Shown one piece after another: positions 26,149 to 32,988 of a stretch of 32,988 bases of DNA; the stretch's first letter is position 1, and the number at the start of each line of letters is the position of its first letter. Both the position numbers and the translations under genes were made by a program. Under the pieces are notes generated by a model. It saw only the letters and a list, made by a program, of their open reading frames with translations. It made no database searches and was not told where the DNA came from. Source of the stretch: Deltaproteobacteria bacterium. Its GTDB lineage: Bacteria; Desulfobacterota; Desulfuromonadia; Geobacterales; DSM-12255. The stretch is from positions 1 through 32,988 of the forward strand of contig JAJZTK010000032.1 in assembly GCA_021849045.1 (NCBI GenBank), read 5' to 3'.

Positions 26149-28305
26149 ATGTTTTCCCGACTTATCATTACCACCGCACTGCTTACCACCCTCGCCATTC
26201 CGGCGTCAGCCCAGAACCTGGTCAGCCTTCCGGATGAAGGCCTCATCGCGGCAGCACAGGAATTACGGGCAAAGAACTTCGTCAAAGCGGCCACACTCGC
26301 CACCAACGCGCCGGTCGGCGGGGCACGGGACTTCATCTTCGCTATCGCCACCTACCGCCAGGGACGCTATGACGAGGCAGAAAGCTCCTTTAGCCGGGCA
26401 ACAATAACGCTGCCACTCCTGGCTGACTATGCCCTGTACTACCGGGCTCAGTCCCTGGTGCGCCTGGACAAGACAGCCGAAGCGATTGCCGTCCTGAGTG
26501 AGCTTCTGCAGAACCATCCGGACACCCCTCTCTACCGCCAGACCCTTCTCCAGCGCGGTAACCTGCTGTTCGAACGGCGAGAATACCGGGATGCCCTGAC
26601 CACCTTTCAGCGGTTCACAGAAAAATACTCATCGGGAAACGACTCCATCCTTGCCCTGTACCGGTCAGCCCGCTGCCGTGAGGAGTTGGGCGAACTGGAC
26701 CGGGCGGTCACCATCCTGCGCTCGATCTGGCTCAACAACCCTGCCGCCCCTCAGGCATCCCGGGCCGAAGAAGACCTGAAACGACTGTCGGCAAAAGGGG
26801 CAACCACCCCGCCGATCGCTCCGCAGGAATTGGTTAAACGGGCCACAACACTGATGGAGCTGAGGAAGTACGACCAGGCGGTAAAGGCCTTTCGGGCTAT
26901 CAATCCTGAGGGTCAGAACGCAGATTTTGCCGACCGCCTCAAGCTGAAAATCGGTCAGGCGCTGATGCGTGGCCGCAAGTACACCGATGCGGAAAAGGTT
27001 TTGACAGATCTGACCTCGGGCGACATCCACCGGGAGATGGCGGTTGATGCACGCTACCTGCTTGCCCTGACCATGGAGAAGAGCAACCGGGATGGGGATG
27101 CCTTTGCCGCCTACCTGAATTTCGCCGCCGACTGTTCCGCCAACGACCAGGCCGACGACGCCCTCCTCAACGCCGCCTTTATCCGCAAATTCCAGGGACG
27201 GCACGCCGAGGCGGTAACCGTGTTGAAGCAGCTGCTCGCCTCATTCCCCAAAACACCTCTGCTGCACCGGGTCAGGTGGGAAATCGCCTGGAACTCCTTT
27301 CGGGCCGGCGATCTCCAGACCGCCCTCGACAACCTGAAGAAGCTTGTGGACAACAGCGCCTACCGGGAACGGGCGCTGTTCTGGACAGGCCGGATTCTCA
27401 CCGCACGGGGGGAAAAGGGTGCCGCACGGGAGACCTATACCCTTCTTGCCAGGGATTTCCCGTTCGGCTACTACGCCCTGACTGCCGGTCTGACGCCGGC
27501 GTACCCGGAACCGCTGAGCCTGCGGGAGAAGGAGTTACGCGACCTGCTCCCCCTGCCCGATGGCTATGAGCGGGTCAAGCTTCTCATCTCCTTCGGTCTG
27601 AACGAGGAGGCGCAGCGGGAGCTGGCAATAACTAAAAAGCGGACCAATGGCAAGAAAGGGCTCCAGGCCATCGCCCGCCTCTATCTGGAGATGGACGATT
27701 ACCGGGATGCCATGCTCCTCTCCAAACAGGAGCGGCCGGAGCAGCTCGATCGGGAACACCAGATCCAATGGGGGCTCAGCTACCCCCGCGCCTTCACCCC
27801 GGTCGTCTCTGATGTCTCCCGGAATACGGGAATCGCCCAGAGCCTGGTATACGGTATCATGCGCTCCGAGAGCAATTTCTCCCCCACCGCCCTGTCTCCG
27901 GTGGGAGCCCGTGGGCTGATGCAGCTCATGCCGGCCACCGCTGCGGCCCTGGCTAAATTCCAGGGGGATTTCACCCCGGACCGGCTCACCGACCCGCAGA
28001 CGAACATAACCCTGGGAGTGCGCCATCTGAAGGGGCTTGTTGACCTGTACCAGGGAAACACGACCCTCGCGGTAGCCGCCTACAATGCCGGCACTACAGC
28101 GGTCAACCGCTGGCGGACCGCGTTCGGCGATCTCCCCCAGGATGAATTCATCGAAAGCATCCCTTACAGCGAAACCAGGGAGTATGTAAAAAAGGTCCTG
28201 GCCACTGCCAACCTGTATCAGTTGCTGTACGAAGCAAAGCCATCCCCCAAACAGGTGGTGATCAACAGATCCGCGCAGACGGTCACCCGCGGAGGCGCGG
28301 AGTAA
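26149..28305 (+). CDS. slt: Soluble lytic murein transglycosylase, exported
   Basis: Cleaves peptidoglycan glycan strands in the periplasm, forming 1,6-anhydro-muramyl ends. 718 aa. The ATG at 26149 is chosen because CAGGAG lies 6 bases upstream and a signal peptide starts there (MFSRLIITTALLTTLAIPASA, cleavage after about residue 21). Residues 25-530 form an alpha-helical, TPR-like superhelix (repeats such as YRQGRYDEAESSFSRA and FERREYRDALTTFQRF), as in Slt70. The C-terminal SLT domain has IMRSESNFSP with catalytic Glu574, then GARGLMQLMPATA and AVAAYNAG. It stands alone on the plus strand, divergent from rnr and ended by a strong hairpin. Confidence 0.95.
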   Translation: MFSRLIITTALLTTLAIPASAQNLVSLPDEGLIAAAQELRAKNFVKAATLATNAPVGGARDFIFAIATYRQGRYDEAESSFSRATITLPLLADYALYYRAQSLVRLDKTAEAIAVLSELLQNHPDTPLYRQTLLQRGNLLFERREYRDALTTFQRFTEKYSSGNDSILALYRSARCREELGELDRAVTILRSIWLNNPAAPQASRAEEDLKRLSAKGATTPPIAPQELVKRATTLMELRKYDQAVKAFRAINPEGQNADFADRLKLKIGQALMRGRKYTDAEKVLTDLTSGDIHREMAVDARYLLALTMEKSNRDGDAFAAYLNFAADCSANDQADDALLNAAFIRKFQGRHAEAVTVLKQLLASFPKTPLLHRVRWEIAWNSFRAGDLQTALDNLKKLVDNSAYRERALFWTGRILTARGEKGAARETYTLLARDFPFGYYALTAGLTPAYPEPLSLREKELRDLLPLPDGYERVKLLISFGLNEEAQRELAITKKRTNGKKGLQAIARLYLEMDDYRDAMLLSKQERPEQLDREHQIQWGLSYPRAFTPVVSDVSRNTGIAQSLVYGIMRSESNFSPTALSPVGARGLMQLMPATAAALAKFQGDFTPDRLTDPQTNITLGVRHLKGLVDLYQGNTTLAVAAYNAGTTAVNRWRTAFGDLPQDEFIESIPYSETREYVKKVLATANLYQLLYEAKPSPKQVVINRSAQTVTRGGAE

Positions 28306-28341
28306 CACACCACACACTTCGCTGAACCGCCACCAATGACG

Positions 28342-28381
28342 ACAAAGGGGGGATGGTCCGCAAGAACCACCCCCCCTTTGT
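28342..28381. terminator. Bidirectional hairpin terminator between slt and the glycine-zipper gene
   Basis: ACAAAGGGGGG (28342-28352) pairs perfectly with CCCCCCTTTGT (28371-28381). After one A-C mismatch, TGGT/ACCA adds 4 pairs around an 8-base loop. The hairpin sits between two convergent gene ends. Neither side has a long U-run outside the stem, so it may work as a strong stem or with help from Rho. Confidence 0.75.
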
Positions 28382-28403
28382 GTACCCAAATCCAAGATCG
28401 AGA

Positions 28404-28793
28404 TTAGAAACTGCCGCGCAACAGATCAGCCTTGAATGCCACTGACGTACCACGGGAACCGTTCTCCTGCAGTTCAGGCATCACGGTCGGCATGGCAAAA
28501 CGGATCTTTCCCTTGTCAACTTCGGCAAAGGACCGGGAAACGGTTACGGCACCAAAGACCGTCCCCGCAATTATCCCGGTGGCAGCGCCGTAGCCGATGT
28601 ATTCCAGATGATCACCCGGGTGTTTGGGAAAGGCGAGCATGGCACCGCCAAGCAAGGTCCCGATCACCCCACCGTAGAATGCGTCCTCCAGGATCACCTT
28701 GAGCGGATTTTCCTGGGCACCGGCAGGAATCGTCCAGACCGTCAAAAGTGCAGTTGCCAGAAGAACCGTCATCATACGTTTTGCCCGTTTCAT
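28404..28793 (-). CDS. Small exported glycine-zipper protein, function unknown
   Basis: 129 aa. The ATG at 28791-28793 is chosen for the strong GGGAGGAG site and because a signal peptide begins there (MKRAKRMMTVLL...PAGA, cleavage after about residue 26). The mature part has two glycine-rich hydrophobic stretches, GGVIGTLLGGAML (41-53) and a second around 67-83 (GYGAATGIIAGTVFGA), which resemble a glycine-zipper membrane hairpin. A polar C-terminal tail of about 45 residues follows. I do not recognise a named family. It stands alone between two inverted-repeat elements, convergent with slt, and may be read from a sigma-54 promoter. An envelope protein is the likeliest guess. Confidence 0.8.
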   Translation of the reverse strand: MKRAKRMMTVLLATALLTVWTIPAGAQENPLKVILEDAFYGGVIGTLLGGAMLAFPKHPGDHLEYIGYGAATGIIAGTVFGAVTVSRSFAEVDKGKIRFAMPTVMPELQENGSRGTSVAFKADLLRGSF

Positions 28794-28830
28794 TATTCTC
28801 CTCCCTTTCATTTCATTCATCGCTTATTAA

Positions 28831-28846
28831 AGCAACAAGCAAGCCA
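28831..28846 (-). promoter_or_regulatory. Candidate sigma-54 promoter for the glycine-zipper gene
   Basis: On the minus strand TGGCTTGCTTGTTGCT shows the GG-N10-GC spacing of -24/-12 elements. It matches the consensus TGGCACG-N4-TTGCW at all but the fifth and sixth bases. Transcription would begin near 28820, about 27 bases before the start codon. No comparable sigma-70 pair was seen in the 189-base upstream gap. Confidence 0.4.
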
Positions 28847-28974
28847 ATTGACCCCAAATTGCACAACATCCTGAAACCAGCTAAAACAGATGAAGAACTC
28901 TCGGCTGCACAAGTATCACCGTTGGCAATAAATGGCAAAATCGGTGTCCGTAACCGTCATTTGCCGGCAAGTCA

Positions 28975-28992
28975 TGTTGCACTTATGCAACA
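28975..28992. repeat. Hairpin spanning the stop codon of the DHH-CBS-polymerase gene
   Basis: TGTTGCA (28975-28981), loop CTTA, then TGCAACA (28986-28992) forms 7 perfect pairs centred on the TAA stop (28983-28985). There is no U-run, so it is more likely a 3'-end stabiliser than an intrinsic terminator. A TTGCCGGCAA palindrome (28961-28970) lies just downstream in the transcript. Confidence 0.4.
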
Positions 28993-31613
28993 GTTTGAGA
29001 CAGATCAACAAGGAGGCGTAACTCGTCTTCGCGGGAATTCACCTGCCCATTCAGACGGGCCGCGAGAATACTGTCAAGAATCTGCCGATACCGGGGACCG
29101 TGCGGAATATCGAGTGCTTCCAGGTCATGACCCGTCACGCTGATCCTGACGTTGCGCAGCTTGGTAAAGTACAGGGAAACAACCCTGCGCGCCTCTTCAC
29201 CGGTGGTCCTGGCCATGAGAAAGAGCAGGATCTCCACCGTCAGATCCTTGAGGAGCAGATATATGTCACTGGGGAGCAACTGCATCTGGTCCGCAATCAA
29301 CCGTTCAAGGGTGTTCAGTGTCCGGCTTCCCTGACGCCGATTGTCCGCCAGACGCTCCCTGTAATGTTCGCTCACAGCCAGTCTGCCGCAGGTTTCCCAG
29401 AATTCGTCGTCCGAGAGCGCGGCTGTCAGCGCAAGGAAATATACCACCCAACGCTCACAGCTGGCGCCGAGAAACAGGAGATCGAACCAGGACAGGATTT
29501 TCCTGGTTTCGTCCAACAGTCGGCGCAGCTCTGCGGTCAGCTCCAGCTGCTGATGGATGAATGGCAGCAGCCCCAACATGGCAAGCCGCTCGATGGCCCG
29601 CTGCGGTTCGTGCTCCCGCAGGATGTGTACCAGTTCCGAGAGGAGCCGCTTCCCGCCGAGCCGTTCCAGAAAGTTCATCTTCACCGCATTCTTAATCAGA
29701 TTCTCCGTATGGATCGCGATGTGGAAGCCGAGGCGCTGCTCGAAACGGATGGCCCGGAAAACCCGCGTCGGGTCTTCAACAAAGGAGAGGTTGTGGAGGG
29801 CCCGGATCACCTTTTCCTGGAGATCCCGCTGGGCACCGAAATAGTCGATGAGCAGGCCGAAACCGCGGCTGTTCAGAAGGACTGCCAGGGTATTGATGGT
29901 GAAGTCGCGACGATACAGGTCCATCTTCAGGGATGAGCGCTCCACCGTCGGCAGCGCCCCGGGAGAGTCGTAATATTCCAGGCGGGTGCTGGCCACGTCG
30001 ATCTTGAGGCCATCGGGAAGGACAATGACCGCGGTCCCGAACTTATGATGACTCTTGACCCGGCACCCGAAGCGCTCCGCAAAGGTCTCGGCAAAGAGGA
30101 TGCCATCCCCCTCCACCGACACGTCGATGTCACTGTTCTCCATCCCGAGCATGAGGTCGCGGACAAAACCGCCGACCGCATAGACGGAGATGTCCAACTC
30201 CTCCCCCACCCCGCCCAGATCCCTGAGGAGCTGAAGAATACGTGGCGACAGGGCGCGCGCCATCTGACGCGCCACCTCCTTGCTCCGTGAAGGGCCGGCG
30301 CTACGCGCCAGGTCATAAAGTGCCTCGCCGGCATACATGGCCCGCAGGAGATCGGTCCGGGTGACCACCCCCACCAGTTCCTTGCCGCTAAAGACCGGCA
30401 CGAAGCGCCTGTTGCGGGTAACAACGTATTCCCTGATCTCGCTGAAGGGGGTGTCAGGTACGGCCCGCATGAATTCGGTGTGCATGTAATCGGTCACCGG
30501 CTGGTTCTGCAGACCGTGATAAATCGCCTTCTCCACGATCCGGCGCGAGATGATCCCGACCATGACATCGCCCGCCATGACCGGCATGGCGTTCACATTG
30601 TACCGGGTGAGCAGTTCACGGGCTTCGACGATGGTCGTCGAAGCCGGCATGGTCTTGACCGGTGACGTCATGAAATCTGCCGCCACCCGCCGGGGATTGA
30701 CCCGTACCCTCAGAACCTGATCCAGTCGATCGAGCACCTGGATCATTGTCAGGTCCTTGACCGCCGCCGACGCGGCCGTGGCATGTCCACCACCGCCCAG
30801 GTCCCGCAGGACCTCCCCCACATCAACCTCCGGAGTGCGGCTCCGGGCCACCACATACACCCGGCTTCCCATGCCGACCACAATAAAGAGGGCTTCCAGA
30901 CTCTCCATATCCCGCATCATGTGGGCAAGCACGGCAATATCACCGATGTAGTAGTCTACCGCGGCATGGGCGATGGATATTTCCACACCGTTCAGGGTCG
31001 TGGTCTTGAGAGATTTCAGGAGATCGTTCAACAGGGAGATCTGTTCAGAGGTCAATTCCTGGGTGACGAAATCGGCCACGGTATTCAGGTTAGCCCCCTG
31101 CTCCAGGAGCCAGGCCGCTACACGGTAGTCGTCAACGGTGGTGGACGGAAAGGTGAGGTTGCCGGTGTCCTCGTAGACACCGAGCATCATCAGGGTCGCT
31201 TCGATGGGTGTTACCGCAAGCCCCCTCTCCTTCAGCAGCAGCGCGAGAATCGTGGTGGATGAGCCGCAGGGCCTGATCAGGCCGCCGGTCGGTCGGATCT
31301 GGCCGGCAGCGTCAGGGTGGTGATCGTAGATATGGATCACAAGTCCCGGCCTCTCCAGGATCTCGGCAAAACGACCAATGCGGGAGGCATGCTGGCAATC
31401 GACCAGGACAAGGCGTGTCACCTGGTCGAGGTCGATATCTTTCAGCTTGGTGAAATTGAGGACATAGCCGGTGGATTTGAGAAAGAAATCGCGCATGCTC
31501 TTTTCCTGCGAACCGGAAAAGACCATCAGCGCGTCGGGATAGAGCTTCCTGGCGGCGATCATCGCCCCGAGGCAGTCAAAATCGGCGTTAACATGGGTGG
31601 TAATGACATCCAT
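28983..31613 (-). CDS. DHH-CBS-CBS-nucleotidyltransferase fusion (A-adding tRNA nucleotidyltransferase / poly(A) polymerase family)
   Basis: About 876 aa. Domains, numbered from an alternative ATG two codons upstream (31619): DHH phosphoesterase 1-160 with HVNADFD and the DHH triad (99-101); DHHA1 with GGGGHATAA (276-284); two CBS domains (about 315-425), which bind adenine nucleotides in other proteins; class II nucleotidyltransferase head with GGFVRD (483-488) and DID (497-499), the metal site that adds nucleotides to RNA 3' ends; then a helical RNA-binding region. The ATG at 31611-31613 is preferred because AGGTG is 8 bases upstream. This layout is known in Geobacter and Aquifex, where CCA is added by separate CC- and A-adding enzymes; poly(A) polymerase activity is the alternative. 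The DHH and CBS roles are not established. Confidence 0.92.
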   Translation of the reverse strand: MDVITTHVNADFDCLGAMIAARKLYPDALMVFSGSQEKSMRDFFLKSTGYVLNFTKLKDIDLDQVTRLVLVDCQHASRIGRFAEILERPGLVIHIYDHHPDAAGQIRPTGGLIRPCGSSTTILALLLKERGLAVTPIEATLMMLGVYEDTGNLTFPSTTVDDYRVAAWLLEQGANLNTVADFVTQELTSEQISLLNDLLKSLKTTTLNGVEISIAHAAVDYYIGDIAVLAHMMRDMESLEALFIVVGMGSRVYVVARSRTPEVDVGEVLRDLGGGGHATAASAAVKDLTMIQVLDRLDQVLRVRVNPRRVAADFMTSPVKTMPASTTIVEARELLTRYNVNAMPVMAGDVMVGIISRRIVEKAIYHGLQNQPVTDYMHTEFMRAVPDTPFSEIREYVVTRNRRFVPVFSGKELVGVVTRTDLLRAMYAGEALYDLARSAGPSRSKEVARQMARALSPRILQLLRDLGGVGEELDISVYAVGGFVRDLMLGMENSDIDVSVEGDGILFAETFAERFGCRVKSHHKFGTAVIVLPDGLKIDVASTRLEYYDSPGALPTVERSSLKMDLYRRDFTINTLAVLLNSRGFGLLIDYFGAQRDLQEKVIRALHNLSFVEDPTRVFRAIRFEQRLGFHIAIHTENLIKNAVKMNFLERLGGKRLLSELVHILREHEPQRAIERLAMLGLLPFIHQQLELTAELRRLLDETRKILSWFDLLFLGASCERWVVYFLALTAALSDDEFWETCGRLAVSEHYRERLADNRRQGSRTLNTLERLIADQMQLLPSDIYLLLKDLTVEILLFLMARTTGEEARRVVSLYFTKLRNVRISVTGHDLEALDIPHGPRYRQILDSILAARLNGQVNSREDELRLLVDLSQTVA

Positions 31614-31688
31614 CAGCATTTCACCTGTTCAAAATATACTCTTGCTGAGGACCCGGTGCAGGGCTCTCTAGCCCCATCACCGTACAAT

Positions 31689-32492
31689 TCAAGAGACCGT
31701 CACCGCCGCGTAGCCCACCACCTGCCGAACATCACCGTTCACATCCCCGCTGTTGGCGTAGCGTACGAGGCGCGCCCGGCTGGCTCCCAGCTCCTTTGCC
31801 GCAATCAACATTACCGTGGCCGGCACCACCCCGCACATGGTAATGCCGCGGGAACGGCAGGTTTCCAACAATCCGGACGGATTGAGGGCCAGTATCTCCC
31901 GGATGGCGATGCCATCCTTTTCCCGCGCCTGATCGGCCGGCTCGTAGTGGGTCATGTCCGAACTGGCGACGACCAGGACCTCTTCCCCGTACTCACGGAT
32001 GGCCAGGGCCAGCCCCATGCCCAGTTCCTCGCACTCCTGGTAACGACCAAAGCCGATACAGACCGGCACAATGGCGACGTCCGGACGAATTGCCTGGAGA
32101 AAGGGGAGCTGAACCTCAAGGGAGTGTTCGTAAAGGTGCGCCAGGGTGTCCGGTTCAAGCAACGGCACATGGCGGGAGCAGAGGGAGGCAAGGGTGTCGT
32201 TGATCGGCACCGTGCCCAGTGGGGTAGCCCAGGAGCCTGAGGGATAGAGGGCAGCCCTGGCGCCGACACCGTGGTGGTTCGGCCCCAGGATGACGACGGT
32301 GTGGGGAATGCGGATGGCACCGAAAAGGGCACCGGCCACGGCACCGGAGTAAATATAGCCGGCGTGGGGCGAGACAACGCCGATGGCCCGCTCCTGCTCT
32401 TCCTGACTGGTTATGAGCGCCGCCAAATCCTTCCGGAGCCGGTCTCGCTCACTGCTGTAGAACTGTCCCGCTACTGCTGGCTGACGAAGCAT
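31689..32492 (-). CDS. amrB: Memo-family protein (AmmeMemoRadiSam system protein B)
   Basis: 267 aa, full family length. It starts MLRQPAVAGQFY, typical of bacterial Memo proteins, with a near-ideal AAGGAGGTG ribosome-binding site 7 bases before the ATG. Putative metal-site residues are all present: His43 (SPHAGYIYSG), His73/His74 (GPNHHG), His182 (SSDMTHYE) and Cys220 (MCGVVPATV), corresponding to the copper/iron site of human MEMO1. The fold is related to extradiol dioxygenases. Bacterial Memo usually travels with AMMECR1 and a radical SAM protein (AmmeMemoRadiSam), but neither is visible here. It lies 51 bases after scpB and 75 bases before the DHH fusion gene, probably in one transcript. 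Its reaction is unknown. Confidence 0.92.
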   Translation of the reverse strand: MLRQPAVAGQFYSSERDRLRKDLAALITSQEEQERAIGVVSPHAGYIYSGAVAGALFGAIRIPHTVVILGPNHHGVGARAALYPSGSWATPLGTVPINDTLASLCSRHVPLLEPDTLAHLYEHSLEVQLPFLQAIRPDVAIVPVCIGFGRYQECEELGMGLALAIREYGEEVLVVASSDMTHYEPADQAREKDGIAIREILALNPSGLLETCRSRGITMCGVVPATVMLIAAKELGASRARLVRYANSGDVNGDVRQVVGYAAVTVS

Positions 32493-32543
32493 AAAAGCAC
32501 CTCCTTACCCACTACTGCTGCGGACAAGTATAGCGCACCCAAC

Positions 32544-32988
32544 TCAATCGGCTACCCCGACGTCCAGCGGCAGTGGTGCCTGCTCGCCGCTGGCGGGATC
32601 GTCGGCCAGTTCGTGGACTTCCCTGAGCGACGGCAGGCTTGCCAGATCCTTGAGACCGAATGTGCTCATGAACTCTTTCGTGGTCCCGTAAATCAGCGGC
32701 TTTCCGGGGATATCCTTCTTTCCCAGGATGCGGATCAACTTTTTCTCCAGGAGGCTCTTCAGCACACCACCCACGTCCACCCCCCGGAGATACTCGACCT
32801 CGGCCCTGGTCACCGGCTGACGGTAGGCGATGATAGCCAGTGTCTCCAGGGCTGACTGGCTGAACTTGGCAACCCTGCCGCGCCGCAGCCGTCGGATGTA
32901 GTCGGCATGCTCGGGCCGGGTACGCAACTGAAACCCGCCAGCCACCTGCACAAGGGCAATACCCCTGGCTTCAGCCTCATATTCCAGA
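32544..32988 (-). CDS. scpB: Segregation and condensation protein ScpB, 3' part
   Basis: Partner of ScpA in the SMC condensin complex. The frame is open to the window edge, so the N-terminal part is missing; about 147 residues are seen. They begin LEYEAEARGIALVQVAGGFQ, the end of the first winged-helix domain. The second winged helix follows, with the hallmark LSQ-like FSQSALETLAIIAYRQPVTRA (first 20 residues are enough to recognise it), then IRGVD-type EYLRGVDVGGVL, LLEKKLIRILGKKDIPGKP and LIYGTTKEFMSTFGL. The apparent GTG start at 32949-32951 is internal. Only the last few residues after the second domain vary, as usual in the family. Confidence 0.95.
   Translation of the reverse strand, partial: LEYEAEARGIALVQVAGGFQLRTRPEHADYIRRLRRGRVAKFSQSALETLAIIAYRQPVTRAEVEYLRGVDVGGVLKSLLEKKLIRILGKKDIPGKPLIYGTTKEFMSTFGLKDLASLPSLREVHELADDPASGEQAPLPLDVGVAD

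Noticed and set aside
31620..31688. Promoter before the DHH fusion gene (TATATT with weak upstream box)
   Set aside because: The -10-like TATATT is good, but no -35 match was found at 16-18 bases, and read-through from amrB is simpler.

Overview
The window is a GC-rich chromosomal segment (sampled lines about 62-73% GC) from a bacterium most like the Geobacterales (Desulfuromonadota). Two things suggest this: the gene order pilB-pilT-pilC-pilS-pilR, and a long DHH/CBS/nucleotidyltransferase fusion of the type known as the A-adding tRNA nucleotidyltransferase in Geobacter. The assignment rests on gene order and recognised families, not on a database search. I see no rRNA, tRNA, CRISPR array, integrase, transposase or phage gene, and no gene-free stretch of 300 bases. 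Nearly all genes lie on the minus strand.

Positions 1-9444 form a DNA repair block. The 3' part of dinB (Pol IV) is on the plus strand and converges on recC-recB-recD, which encode the RecBCD helicase-nuclease. The recC-recB spacer holds a GTGAGGA-type repeat that can fold into a long imperfect hairpin.

Positions 9469-18005 form a type IV pilus block, transcribed pilB, pilT, pilC, pilS, pilR. It encodes the extension ATPase, retraction ATPase, platform protein, sensor kinase and sigma-54 activator. In Geobacter sulfurreducens the pilin gene pilA follows pilR. Here a conspicuously AT-rich gene for a tandem-HD/HD-GYP protein (a probable c-di-GMP phosphodiesterase) sits there instead, and no pilin gene is present. 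PilB carries two N-terminal MshEN-type motifs, so a c-di-GMP link between the two genes is plausible. A good sigma-70-type promoter and a 16-bp perfect palindrome precede pilB.

Positions 18190-26001 hold a minus-strand string: rnr (RNase R), tatC (atypical), ribF, a flippase-like membrane protein, a SAM methyltransferase and a DUF2723 GT-C-type membrane protein. The last three are tightly packed and look like a small glycoconjugate module ending just before the pilB promoter.

Positions 26002-32988: slt (lytic transglycosylase) is the only complete plus-strand gene. It diverges from rnr with recognisable promoters on both sides and ends at a strong hairpin shared with a convergent small exported glycine-zipper protein, which may have a sigma-54 promoter. 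The minus strand continues with the DHH-CBS-poly(A) polymerase fusion, a Memo-family protein (AmmeMemoRadiSam protein B) and the 3' part of scpB (chromosome segregation). Nothing in the window is a clearly new machine. The most interesting points are the pilA-less pilus locus with its AT-rich c-di-GMP gene, the glycan module abutting pilB, the atypical TatC and several structured intergenic elements.
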